A stretch of 35,597 nt of DNA from positions 1 to 35,597 of the forward strand of contig NZ_JBMMGT010000027.1 of assembly GCF_049366555.1 (NCBI RefSeq). Reading direction: 5' to 3'. Numbering within the stretch: the stretch's first letter is position 1; the number at the start of each line of letters is the position of its first letter. The stretch is from Avibacterium volantium_A (GTDB lineage: Bacteria; Pseudomonadota; Gammaproteobacteria; Enterobacterales; Pasteurellaceae). The notes beneath the pieces were generated by a model. It saw nothing but the letters and a program-made list of their open reading frames with translations. It had not been told where the DNA came from and did not search any database. A program made the position numbers and the translations under genes. Of the stretch, positions 24,191-32,140 are shown in pieces.

Positions 24191-25936
24191 ATGTTTGGAA
24201 TTAAAACAAGCAAACAATATCGTGAAAACACCTCGCGAAAAATCGCTTGGGGGCATTGGTTTGCTTTTTTTAATATCCTTTGGGCGATTGTCATTGGCGC
24301 ACGTTACGCCTTTTTGATCGATTGGCCAGACACGCTGTTTGGCAAGCTCTATTTTTTCATCAGCCTACTCGGGCATTTTAGTTTTATTGTTTTTGCCCTG
24401 TATTTACTGATTATTTTTCCGCTCAGTTTTATCGTAAAAAACAACCGCACTTTCCGTGGGCTGAGTGTGATTCTCACCACCATTGGTGCAACCTTATTAT
24501 TAGTCGATACCGAAGTTTTCGCGCGCTTTAATTTTCACCTTTCTTCCCTTGTGTGGAATTTATTGGTCAATCCTGATAATGGTGAGCTTTCGCGTAACTG
24601 GCAACTGTTCTTTGTGCCAATGCCGATTATTCTATTGATTCAAATGCTATTTTCTCGTTGGTCGTGGGAAAAATTGCGCAGCCTTGAACGGCAAAAATGG
24701 CTCAAAGGCGTGGGCGTATTCTTTGTTTGCACCTTTATTGCCACTCATTTAATTTATGCTTGGGCTGATGCCTTTATCTATCGCCCGATCACAATGCAAA
24801 AATCCAATTTTCCGCTGTCTTACCCAATGACGGCGCGCTCTTTCTTGGAAAAGCACGGTTTCTTAGATAAGGATCAATATAGCCAAACCCTAGAACAAGA
24901 AGGGCGACCTGAAGCCTTAAAGATTGATTATCCAAAATCGCCGTTGCATTTTACTCCAGTTAAGCCGAGCAATATTCTGATGATTACGGTATCTGGGCTG
25001 CGTTATGATGCTGTCAGTGCAGACAAAATGCCAAAACTCAGCGCCTTTGCCGAGCAAGCTACGCAGTATCTCAATCATTACAGCACAGGCAATAACAACA
25101 ATACCGCCTTAACTGGCTTGTTCTACGGATTAACGGCGAACTACACTGATAGCTTATTAAGTAACAAAACGCCATCCGTGCTCATTAACGCACTCAAACA
25201 AGAGAAATCCGCTTATCAGTTGGGATTATTTGCCAGCGATGGATTTCACGCCAGTTTATTAAGCCAGAATGTGTTTAATCAACAAAAATTAGATCACAAA
25301 GTGCGCAGCAATCAAGCCAGCGTGCAGCAATGGCAAAATTGGTATGCGAAACGCCATAGCGAAAAACCTTATTTCAGCTATTTAAGTTTAGCCATTCCAA
25401 AAGACTTAAATGAAACAGGCTATGCGCTTCAACTGAATGAATTGGACGGTTTGCTAGATAGCGTATTAAGTCAAGTGGATCGCCAAAACACGTTAATTTT
25501 GATCACCGCCGAAGAGGGCTATCACTTCAAGCCATTAAGTGAAAAACAACAAAGCAACTATTTTGCCCCAGAACAAATTCAGGTTCCGCTGATTATTGCG
25601 TGGCAAGGGTTAGCGCAAGGTCAAGTGGAAAAACTTACCAGCCACACAGACATTTTGCCTGCCCTAATGAAACATTTATTTGGCGTGCAAAATCCAGCTT
25701 CTGATTATGCGCAAGGCGTGGATTTATTTAACCCTGCATTACGCCGTACTTGGGTGCAAGCAGGCAATTATCGCTGGAATGTGATCATCACCGCCAACGG
25801 CACGCAATACCACCTTGATCGGCGCGGAAATTATCAAAAATATGACCGCACTTATGAAAAAGCCTCTTCACGCACGCCACCGCTTGGCTTGTTCTTAGAA
25901 GTGTTTAATCAAGATAGTGCTTTTTTTGAAAAATAA
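24191..25936 (+). CDS. yejM: YejM (PbgA/LapC), inner-membrane sulfatase-like regulator of LPS synthesis
   Basis: 581 residues. Five hydrophobic helices in the first 190 residues lead to a periplasmic alkaline-phosphatase/sulfatase-fold domain. YejM couples LPS abundance to LpxC turnover through LapB and FtsH. The positions that would be catalytic in true sulfatases are replaced: SGLRYD where the enzyme has a metal-binding Asp and nucleophile, and LITAEEGYHF instead of a TxDHG motif. NHYSTGNNNNTA, a YejM hallmark, is present. This agrees with the non-enzymatic role of the family. It ends at an inverted-repeat terminator. Confidence 0.94.
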   Translation: MFGIKTSKQYRENTSRKIAWGHWFAFFNILWAIVIGARYAFLIDWPDTLFGKLYFFISLLGHFSFIVFALYLLIIFPLSFIVKNNRTFRGLSVILTTIGATLLLVDTEVFARFNFHLSSLVWNLLVNPDNGELSRNWQLFFVPMPIILLIQMLFSRWSWEKLRSLERQKWLKGVGVFFVCTFIATHLIYAWADAFIYRPITMQKSNFPLSYPMTARSFLEKHGFLDKDQYSQTLEQEGRPEALKIDYPKSPLHFTPVKPSNILMITVSGLRYDAVSADKMPKLSAFAEQATQYLNHYSTGNNNNTALTGLFYGLTANYTDSLLSNKTPSVLINALKQEKSAYQLGLFASDGFHASLLSQNVFNQQKLDHKVRSNQASVQQWQNWYAKRHSEKPYFSYLSLAIPKDLNETGYALQLNELDGLLDSVLSQVDRQNTLILITAEEGYHFKPLSEKQQSNYFAPEQIQVPLIIAWQGLAQGQVEKLTSHTDILPALMKHLFGVQNPASDYAQGVDLFNPALRRTWVQAGNYRWNVIITANGTQYHLDRRGNYQKYDRTYEKASSRTPPLGLFLEVFNQDSAFFEK

Positions 25937-25957
25937 AATGAATAAAATTCAGGCAAC

Positions 25958-25990
25958 CAATAGTTAAAACCAATTATATTTTTACTATTG
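25958..25990 (+). terminator. Inverted repeat after yejM, probable terminator
   Basis: CAATAGT (25958-25964) and ACTATTG (25984-25990) pair perfectly, extended by AAAA/TTTT inside past one bulged T. Low in G+C, so probably inefficient. Confidence 0.4.
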
Positions 25991-26236
25991 AACCGCTTAT
26001 ACTATCGCTCCAGCAAAGGCATTTCGCCTGTTTTATTATTCAAATCAATCTGGACAAGATAGAATGTTATTAAGTAAAAATCTGCGAATTTTTCATAACA
26101 TTACACAACACACCAATCAAGATGCTCACCGCTTGGGCGCAAAGCTATTTTCTCTTAATAACAAGATCCCACTTTATTGGGATTTTTTCATATCTAGCCT
26201 ATTGTCCGCCTCGCTTTCATTATTACGGAGAAAATT
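25991..26236 (+). promoter_or_regulatory. Structured 5' leader of the amidohydrolase gene (riboswitch- or attenuator-like)
   Basis: 246 bases without a credible gene. Nested stems: CTATC (26002-26006) with GATAG (26058-26062); inside that CCAG (26010-26013) with CTGG (26050-26053); inside that AGGC (26017-26020) with GCCT (26026-26029). A long hairpin follows at once: AATGTTAT (26063-26070) with ATAACATT (26095-26102), with AAAAAT/ATTTTT inside. After a further 60 bases comes an intrinsic terminator at 26166-26188, only about 50 bases before the start codon. A domain of closed stems followed by a terminator is the usual layout of a transcription-attenuating leader. I could not match it to a known riboswitch class. 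Confidence 0.5.
26166..26188 (+). terminator. Intrinsic terminator in the amidohydrolase leader
   Basis: ATCCCA (26166-26171) and TGGGAT (26178-26183) around CTTTAT, then six T. It lies between the leader stems and the ribosome site (GGAG at 26227), so it would block expression when formed. Confidence 0.7.
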
Positions 26237-27226
26237 ATGCGTAATCACGTTCGTAGCTTTAAAACCTATATCAGAGATGAAATTATCAAGAAAGGCGGTT
26301 GGGTAAACTCACATGCTCACGCTGACCGTGCGTTCACCATGACGCCAGAGAAAATCGGCATTTATCATACGAGTAACTTGCAACAAAAATGGGATTTAGT
26401 GGACGAAGTCAAACGCACTTCCACCGTAGAGGACTATTACGCACGCTTTTGCCAAGCCATTGAATTGATGATCTCACAAGGGGTAACGGCTTTTGGTACT
26501 TTTGTGGATATTGATCCCATTTGTGAAGATCGCGCCATCATCGCCGCCCACAAAGCCCGCGATGTGTATAAACACGACATCACCCTTAAATTCGCCAATC
26601 AAACCCTAAAAGGCGTAATTGAACCCACCGCGAAAAAATGGTTCGATATTGGCTCGGAAATGGTGGATATGATCGGCGGGCTGCCTTATCGTGATGAGCT
26701 GGATTACGGACGTGGCTTGGAAGCAATGGATATTCTGCTTGATAAAGCCAAATCCCTCGGCATTATGTGCCACGTTCACGTTGATCAATTCAACACACCA
26801 AAAGAAAAAGAAACGGAACAATTGTGCGATAAAACCATTGAACACGGAATGGAAGGACGTGTGGTGGCGATTCACGGTATTTCCATCGGCGCGCATTCCC
26901 GTGAATATCGCTACAAACTGTACGAAAAAATGCGCCAAGCGCAAATGATGATGATCGCCTGCCCAATGGCGTGGATCGACAGTAACCGTAAAGAAGATTT
27001 AATGCCGTTCCACAATGCGCTCACCCCTGTTGATGAAATGATCCCAGAAAACATTACGGTTGCCATTGGCACGGATAACATCTGCGATTATATGGTGCCA
27101 CTGTGTGAAGGGGATATGTGGCAAGAACTCAGCCTACTCGCCGCAGGCTGCCGTTTCCCAGATTTAGACGCAATGGTAAACATCGCCAGTATTAACGGAC
27201 GAAAAGTATTGGGGCTGGACGTTTAA
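26237..27226 (+). CDS. Amidohydrolase-superfamily hydrolase (cytosine-deaminase-like)
   Basis: 329 residues from the ATG at 26237, with GGAG nine bases upstream. The metal-binding pattern of the superfamily is visible: HxH at H26/H28 in VNSHAHADRAF, H179 and H181 in CHVHVDQF, H213 and H220 in AIHGISIGAH, and D280 in IGTDNICDYM. The arrangement recalls cytosine deaminase and related nucleobase or N-substituted amine hydrolases, but the substrate cannot be told; it is a full-length, intact member of a type also present in Haemophilus. It stands alone behind its own structured leader. Its last 34 or so codons are part of the tandem repeat at 27133-27767. Confidence 0.85.
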   Translation: MRNHVRSFKTYIRDEIIKKGGWVNSHAHADRAFTMTPEKIGIYHTSNLQQKWDLVDEVKRTSTVEDYYARFCQAIELMISQGVTAFGTFVDIDPICEDRAIIAAHKARDVYKHDITLKFANQTLKGVIEPTAKKWFDIGSEMVDMIGGLPYRDELDYGRGLEAMDILLDKAKSLGIMCHVHVDQFNTPKEKETEQLCDKTIEHGMEGRVVAIHGISIGAHSREYRYKLYEKMRQAQMMMIACPMAWIDSNRKEDLMPFHNALTPVDEMIPENITVAIGTDNICDYMVPLCEGDMWQELSLLAAGCRFPDLDAMVNIASINGRKVLGLDV

Positions 27227-27238
27227 CTGCCACAAATA

Positions 27239-27265
27239 AAATCCTCCACACACGGAGGATTTTTC
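27239..27265 (+). terminator. Amidohydrolase terminator, unit 1
   Basis: AAATCCTCC and GGAGGATTT form a nine-base-pair stem around ACACAC, then TTT. Confidence 0.88.
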
Positions 27266-27351
27266 ACCTTCTCAAACTCCCTGAATTTGAAAGCCATAAT
27301 AAACAAAAGTGCGGTGGAATTTTTGATGATTTTTCTAGCTAACCTACATTC

Positions 27352-27438
27352 GCCACAAGCAGCCGTTTCCCAGATTTAGATGCAATGGTAAACATCGCCA
27401 GTATCAATGAACGAAAACTGCTGGGCTTGGACGTTTAA
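27352..27438 (+). pseudogene. Amidohydrolase C-terminal remnant, repeat unit 2
   Basis: 28 codons plus TAA in frame: ATSSRFPDLDAMVNIASINE then RKLLGLDV. They correspond to the last 28 residues of the gene upstream. There is no start and no ribosome site; a TAA lies in frame just before. Confidence 0.85.
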
Positions 27439-27451
27439 CTACCGCAAATAA

Positions 27452-27479
27452 AAATCCTCTACACTTGAAGGATTTTTCA
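27452..27479 (+). terminator. Degenerate terminator, unit 2
   Basis: AAATCCT and AGGATTT, seven base pairs. The lower-loop bases differ from units 1 and 3, which shortens the stem from nine pairs to seven. The uptake sequence of this unit also has one mismatch (AAGTGTGGT). Confidence 0.7.
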
Positions 27480-27564
27480 CCTTATCAAACTCCCTGAATT
27501 TGAAAGTCATAATAAACAAAAGTGTGGTGGGATTTTTGATGATTTTTCTAGCTAACCTACATTC

Positions 27565-27651
27565 GCCACAAGCAGCCACTTCCCAGATTTAAATGCAATG
27601 GTAAACATCGCCAGTATCAACGGACGAAAAGTGTTAGGCTTGGACGTCTAA
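27565..27651 (+). pseudogene. Amidohydrolase C-terminal remnant, repeat unit 3
   Basis: 28 codons plus TAA: ATSSHFPDLNAMVNIASING then RKVLGLDV. Same boundaries as unit 2, with different substitutions. Confidence 0.85.
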
Positions 27652-27663
27652 CTACCGCAACTA

Positions 27664-27690
27664 AAATCCTCCACACACGGAGGATTTTTC
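27664..27690 (+). terminator. Terminator, repeat unit 3
   Basis: AAATCCTCC and GGAGGATTT around ACACAC, as in unit 1. Confidence 0.85.
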
Positions 27691-27780
27691 ACCTTCTCAA
27701 ACTCCCCGAATTTAAAAGCCATAATAAACAAAAGTGCGGTGGGATTTTTGATGATTTTTCTAGCCAGCCCATAATCAGGC

Positions 27781-28719
27781 TTATCTCATTTGATCTAACC
27801 TTTGGCGTAAATCCTCTGCCGTTTGGCAGGTTTTAATATGTTCAAAAAGTGCGGTGGCTTGTGGGTAAGATTTTTTCAAATATTGCAACCATTGTTTGGT
27901 GCGGGCAATGTGGTAAAAGCCCGTATCTTGCAGGTTTTCAATATGCGCATAGCGATGTAACAAAGGCATTACCCCTTGCGCCCAATCTAATTTTTCCTGA
28001 TTAAACTTCACCACAAGGCTTAAGTTTGGAATGGTTAATGCACCACGCCCAATCATTACATCTTGGCAGCCTGTTATGACAAGGCAGTCTTGCGCGTCTT
28101 GCCAATGCCAAATTTCACCATTTGCGATGACAGGAATGGTTAAGCGTTGACGAATTTCACCAATTTTCTGCCAGTTGATCTTTTCTGCACGATAGCCATC
28201 GGTTTTGGTGCGTCCGTGAATAGTGATTTCCGTTGCGCCGCCTTGTTGCACCGCGTCCGCGATTTCAAAAGCGTGGCTATCGCTATCCCAGCCCAAACGC
28301 ACTTTCACGCTTACTACTTGCTCTTTCGGTAGGGCTTCGCGTAAAGCTTTGGTGGCTTGGTAAATCAATTCGGGCTGCTTTAATAATGCCGCACCACCGT
28401 GGCTACCATTCACCGTTTTAGACGGACAACCACAGTTAAAATCAATGCCGTGCGATCCCAATTCCACCGCCAACACCGCATTTTCCGCCAGCCACTGTGG
28501 GTGTTGGCCTAAAAGTTGTACACGCACAGGCGTTCCCGCAGGCGTTCGCCCATCGTGCTGAAGCTCTGGACATAAACGATAAAAAGTTTTGACTGGCAAA
28601 CGCTGATCCACCACACGCACAAACTCCGATACGCACAGATCATAATCGTTAATTTCAGTCAAAAGCTGCCGCACAAGGGGATCAAGCACGCCCTGCATTG
28701 GCGCGAGGAAAACACGCAT
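27781..28719 (-). CDS. dusC: tRNA-dihydrouridine(16) synthase DusC
   Basis: 312 residues, very close to E. coli DusC over the full length. This flavoenzyme reduces U16 of tRNA. Seen are MRVFLAPMQGVLDPLVR, the signature FNCGCPSKTVNGSHGGAALL with catalytic C98, VSVKVRLGWDS, IHGRTKTDGYRAE, PVIANGEIW and MIGRGALTIPNLS. The EFVRVVDQ and RLGWDS segments set it apart from DusA and DusB. An uptake sequence lies near its 3' end (about 27848). Confidence 0.96.
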   Translation of the reverse strand: MRVFLAPMQGVLDPLVRQLLTEINDYDLCVSEFVRVVDQRLPVKTFYRLCPELQHDGRTPAGTPVRVQLLGQHPQWLAENAVLAVELGSHGIDFNCGCPSKTVNGSHGGAALLKQPELIYQATKALREALPKEQVVSVKVRLGWDSDSHAFEIADAVQQGGATEITIHGRTKTDGYRAEKINWQKIGEIRQRLTIPVIANGEIWHWQDAQDCLVITGCQDVMIGRGALTIPNLSLVVKFNQEKLDWAQGVMPLLHRYAHIENLQDTGFYHIARTKQWLQYLKKSYPQATALFEHIKTCQTAEDLRQRLDQMR

Positions 28720-28755
28720 TTTATTTACTATTACTCTTTTGATAAAAATAAAAAA

Positions 28756-28808
28756 GCTGAATTTTTCACCGCACTTTGTTATTTGAGAGAAACGGTAAAA
28801 AATTCAGC
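28756..28808 (-). terminator. djlA terminator containing an uptake sequence
   Basis: GCTGAATTTTT (28756-28766) and AAAAATTCAGC (28798-28808) pair over 11 bases, with ACCG/CGGT continuing inside. On the minus strand TTTTTTATTTTT follows. The ACCGCACTT uptake core forms part of one arm. Confidence 0.75.
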
Positions 28809-28821
28809 AATGAAGAAAGGT

Positions 28822-29685
28822 TTACTTCCACCCTTTCGCTTTACAAATCAAATCATAAGCGGCTTGAATTTGTTGGGTTTTCTCTTTCGCCATTTCGAGC
28901 ATTTCTTCTGGTAAGCCTTTGGCGACGAGTTTATCGGGGTGGTTTTCGTTCATTAAACGGCGGTAAGCGCGTTTTACAGTGGCGCGGTCGTCATTTTCGC
29001 TCACGCCAAGCACGTTGTAAGCGTCTTGTAAGGTTGGTCCGCTGTGTGTTTGATAACCACCACTCTGATAGCCGCCTTGTTGATAATCGCCCTGTTGTGA
29101 GCCGTTATATTCATAGTAAAACCCACCGCGGCTGAATTGGCGGGCGGCAATTTCTGCCATTAAAATTTGTTGGAATTGGAAACTGGATAAGCCCAATTCT
29201 TCTGCCACCACTTGTAGCACTTCTTTTTCATTTTCGTGCAGGTGATCATCAGCAAAAGCGGCTTGTAGCTGAACACGCAAGAACATTCTTAATAGATCAC
29301 TACGCTGACCGCAGGCTTGGCAAAATTCGCGGATCACTTGGCGTAACGGAAAATTCGGATCTTTGCCGCGATTAAAGGCTTCTTGTGCCAATTTACGCCC
29401 TTTGTCGTCCAAATTCATTTGGTTCATTAGGTTATTAGCAAGGGCAATGTCATCTTGCGTTACGCGTCCTTTCGATTTAGACAAATGACCTAACACCGCA
29501 AAGGTGGTTTGCATAAACAAGGATTGACGGGTTTCTTTGCGTTTGAAAAAGCTCGAATTGACGCTGCCTAGTTCATATAATTTTTTGTCGGCTAAATGCC
29601 CTAAGTAAGCGCCAACCAGCCCACCAAAAAAGCCGCCAAAACGGTAGCCAATGAAAAAACCTAATAACTTTCCAATAAAACTCAT
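28822..29685 (-). CDS. djlA: Membrane-anchored co-chaperone DjlA
   Basis: 287 residues from MSFIGKLLGFF at 29685, which has GGAG six bases upstream; the longer frame from 29697 opens with a TTG and no such site. The N-terminus is one Gly-rich transmembrane helix (FIGYRFGGFFGGLVGAYLG), then the TerB-like central domain (about 60-190). A Gly/Gln/Tyr-rich linker follows (GGYQSGGYQ) and a C-terminal J domain with HPD in NENHPDKL. It stimulates DnaK at the inner membrane. It lies after pyrE in the same direction, with a 90-base gap. Confidence 0.95.
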   Translation of the reverse strand: MSFIGKLLGFFIGYRFGGFFGGLVGAYLGHLADKKLYELGSVNSSFFKRKETRQSLFMQTTFAVLGHLSKSKGRVTQDDIALANNLMNQMNLDDKGRKLAQEAFNRGKDPNFPLRQVIREFCQACGQRSDLLRMFLRVQLQAAFADDHLHENEKEVLQVVAEELGLSSFQFQQILMAEIAARQFSRGGFYYEYNGSQQGDYQQGGYQSGGYQTHSGPTLQDAYNVLGVSENDDRATVKRAYRRLMNENHPDKLVAKGLPEEMLEMAKEKTQQIQAAYDLICKAKGWK

Positions 29686-29697
29686 TCTGTTCTCCAA

Positions 29698-29735
29698 CTT
29701 GAGTTATGCATAAAATCTTGAGTTATACATAAAAT
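29698..29735. repeat. Two tandem 19-base repeats upstream of djlA
   Basis: CTTGAGTTATGCATAAAAT (29698-29716) followed directly by the same sequence with A for G at one place (29717-29735). On the minus strand each copy gives a TATAACT or TATGCAT stretch that could serve as a -10 region for djlA. Confidence 0.6.
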
Positions 29736-29775
29736 AAAGTGCGGTACATTTTTCGCGATTTTTATACGCCGTATT

Positions 29776-30417
29776 TTAGATGCCATATTGCTCACGATAA
29801 GCGTGCATCGCGGGTAAATATTGTTGATAAGCGGGATCTTGCTCAATAAACTGCATTAAATCATCAAAATCCACAATAGAAAGCACGTTGCATTGATAAT
29901 CGCGTTCCACTTCTTGAATGGCAGAAAGCGTGCCTTTGCCGCGTTCTTTACGATTTAACGCAATCACCACCGCACTTAATGTCGCTTGATTTTGTGCGAT
30001 TAAATCCATTGCTTCGCGAATTGCCGTGCCAGCGGTGATCACATCGTCCACCAATAGCACCTTGCCTTGCAATGGGCTGCCAATTAAATTGCCACCTTCG
30101 CCGTGATCTTTGGCTTCTTTACGGTTAAAACACACTGGTTTATCAATGCCATATTGCTTAAACAGCGCCACCGACACCGTGGTACTAATGGGAATGCCTT
30201 TGTAAGCAGGGCCAAAAATTACGTCATAATCTAAGCCGCTTGCTTGAATGGCAGCGGCATAAAATTCGCCTAAACGTGCTAAATCCGCGCCCGTATTAAA
30301 CAAACCTGCATTAAAGAAATAAGGGCTAATGCGCCCAGATTTCAAGGTGAACTCGCCAAATTTCAGCACATTACGGCTGAGTGCGAATTTGATAAAGTCA
30401 ATTTTGTAGCCTTGCAT
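29776..30417 (-). CDS. pyrE: Orotate phosphoribosyltransferase
   Basis: 213 residues, the family length. It adds ribose-5-phosphate from PRPP to orotate in pyrimidine synthesis. Seen are LKSGRISPYFFNAGLF near 23-38, FGPAYKGIPI, FNRKEAKDHGEGG, and the PRPP-binding loop VLLVDDVITAGTAIREAM. It lies 12 bases after rph, the same pairing as in E. coli, where rph-pyrE expression is coupled to UTP by attenuation. No clear rph-pyrE attenuator is possible in so short a gap. Confidence 0.97.
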   Translation of the reverse strand: MQGYKIDFIKFALSRNVLKFGEFTLKSGRISPYFFNAGLFNTGADLARLGEFYAAAIQASGLDYDVIFGPAYKGIPISTTVSVALFKQYGIDKPVCFNRKEAKDHGEGGNLIGSPLQGKVLLVDDVITAGTAIREAMDLIAQNQATLSAVVIALNRKERGKGTLSAIQEVERDYQCNVLSIVDFDDLMQFIEQDPAYQQYLPAMHAYREQYGI

Positions 30418-30429
30418 TTACGCCCCCAA

Positions 30430-31149
30430 TTATGCTTGCTCTAAAGCTTCGCGCTGCGCGTTGAAGATCACTTCACAGCCTTGTTTTGCGAGATCTAACA
30501 GGGTTAATAATTCTTCGTGGGAGAATGGCTCTCCTTCTGCTGTGCCTTGCACTTCGATCATTCGGCCATCATCGGTCATCACCACGTTCATATCGGTTTC
30601 GGCGTTGCTATCTTCCACATATTCCAAATCGCATACCGCTTCGCCCTCTACAATGCCAACAGAAATGGCGGCTACTAGCCCTTTAATTGGGTTCGTTTTT
30701 AGCACACCTTTTTCCATTAAGCCGTTGATCGCGTCCACTAACGCCACGCAAGCCCCAGTAATAGAAGCCGTCCGCGTGCCGCCATCGGCTTGGATCACAT
30801 CACAATCCAGTGTGATTGAACGCTCACCAAGGGCATTCAGATCCACCATTGCACGCAAAGAGCGGGCGATTAAACGCTGAATTTCCATCGTGCGACCACC
30901 TTGTTTCCCTTTTGCCGCTTCACGTTGCATACGACTGTGGGTGGAGCGTGGCAACATACCATATTCTGCCGTAACCCAACCTTGGTTTTGCCCTTTTAAG
31001 AAACGTGGCACACTTTCATCAACGCTGGCGGTGCAAAGCACTTTGGTTTCGCCAAATTCCACCAACACCGAACCTTCGGCATATTTGGTGAAATGGCGGG
31101 TGATTTTAATCGGGCGGGGTTGATTTAATGGGCGATCATTCGGACGCAT
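30430..31149 (-). CDS. rph: Ribonuclease PH
   Basis: 239 residues from MRPNDRPLNQPRPI. The ATG at 31149 has AAGGAA at good spacing and agrees with the family start; six more in-frame codons reach an ATG at 31167 with no ribosome site. RNase PH trims tRNA 3' ends by phosphorolysis. Seen are YAEGSVLVEFGETKVLCTAS, GWVTAEYGMLPRSTH, GRTMEIQRLIARSLRA, TLDCDVIQADGGTRTASITGA (split) and EVQGTAEGEPFSHEEL. Unlike E. coli K-12, where rph is frameshifted, this gene is intact. Confidence 0.96.
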   Translation of the reverse strand: MRPNDRPLNQPRPIKITRHFTKYAEGSVLVEFGETKVLCTASVDESVPRFLKGQNQGWVTAEYGMLPRSTHSRMQREAAKGKQGGRTMEIQRLIARSLRAMVDLNALGERSITLDCDVIQADGGTRTASITGACVALVDAINGLMEKGVLKTNPIKGLVAAISVGIVEGEAVCDLEYVEDSNAETDMNVVMTDDGRMIEVQGTAEGEPFSHEELLTLLDLAKQGCEVIFNAQREALEQA

Positions 31150-31262
31150 TGGAAATTCCTTACTCATTCATAAAATGGCGCTCATTCTAACACGCAAACT
31201 GACAGATGAGAAATTTAACGGTAGAATAGGCGGCAATTTTTAGCGTAAATTAAGGATTTATT

Positions 31263-32126
31263 ATGATTTATAGTATGACGGCCTTTGCCCGTTATGAAAT
31301 CAAGCAAGATTGGGGCAATGCGGTTTGGGAGATTCGTTCCGTTAATCAACGTTATTTGGAAACCGTCTTCCGCTTGCCCGAGCCATTTCGCGGTTTGGAA
31401 AACACCTTGCGAGAAAAATTACGCCAGCGTCTAACCCGCGGTAAGGTGGAATGTAATCTGCGTTTTGAAGGCAAACAGCAAGCCACAGCCAGCCTTAATT
31501 TAAACCAAGCCTTGGCGCAGCAGGTGATCCAATCCTTACAATGGATCAAACAACAAGCTGGCGAAGGGGAAATCAATCTCACCGATGTTCTGCGCTACCC
31601 CGGCGTGGTGGAAACCCCAGAGCAGGATTTAGATCGCATTAGCCAAGAGTTGTTAGCTGGCTTTGAAGCGGCGCTCGATGAATTTATCGCAATGCGTGGG
31701 CGTGAAGGGGAAAAATTAAACGACTTGATCCAACAGCGTTTAACCGCCATCGCCAGTGAAAGTGATAAAGTGCGGTCAAAAATGCCAGAGATTTTGCAAT
31801 GGCAACGGGAGCGTTTGCAGCAACGTTTTGACGAATTGCAACTACAAGCCGATCCACAGCGCCTAGAGCAAGAAATGGTGCTATTAGCGCAGCGTATTGA
31901 TGTGGCGGAAGAATTAGATCGTTTACAGCTGCACGTTAAAGAAACCCAACGCATTTTGCAAAAAGGCGGCGCGGTAGGGCGTAAACTTGATTTTATGATG
32001 CAAGAACTCAACCGCGAAAGTAACACGCTGGCGTCAAAATCCATTAGCGCAGAAATCACTAATTCTGCGGTGGAGTTAAAAGTGCTTATCGAACAAATGC
32101 GTGAACAAATTCAGAATTTGGAATAA
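31263..32126 (+). CDS. yicC: YicC-family endoribonuclease
   Basis: 287 residues, the length of E. coli YicC. It begins MIYSMTAFARYE, then SVNQRYLETVFRLPEPFRGLE (split), RGKVECNLRF, and ends with the conserved GRKLDFMMQELNRESNTLASKS (split) and LIEQMREQIQNLE. YicC-like proteins are endoribonucleases, in E. coli linked to the decay of the small RNA RyhB. It stands divergent from rph, as in other gammaproteobacteria. An uptake sequence lies inside, near 31770. Confidence 0.94.
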   Translation: MIYSMTAFARYEIKQDWGNAVWEIRSVNQRYLETVFRLPEPFRGLENTLREKLRQRLTRGKVECNLRFEGKQQATASLNLNQALAQQVIQSLQWIKQQAGEGEINLTDVLRYPGVVETPEQDLDRISQELLAGFEAALDEFIAMRGREGEKLNDLIQQRLTAIASESDKVRSKMPEILQWQRERLQQRFDELQLQADPQRLEQEMVLLAQRIDVAEELDRLQLHVKETQRILQKGGAVGRKLDFMMQELNRESNTLASKSISAEITNSAVELKVLIEQMREQIQNLE

Positions 32127-32140
32127 TTTTTGGAATCTTT

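Larger units (their letters stand above)
27133..27767 (+). repeat. Three tandem copies of a 210-213-base unit: gene tail, terminator and uptake sequence
   Basis: Units at 27133-27342, 27343-27555 and 27556-27767. Each holds the last codons of the amidohydrolase, a TAA, a hairpin terminator, a shared spacer (CTCAAACTCC or close) and an uptake sequence followed by TTTTTGATGATTTTTCTAG. Only the first unit belongs to a complete gene. The copies are very similar but carry scattered substitutions. They fill the space between the convergent amidohydrolase and dusC genes. Confidence 0.93.

Noticed and set aside
26064..26306. An 80-codon open frame in the leader of the amidohydrolase gene
   Set aside because: It has no ribosome site, crosses the leader hairpins and terminator, overlaps the amidohydrolase start in another frame, and resembles no family I know.
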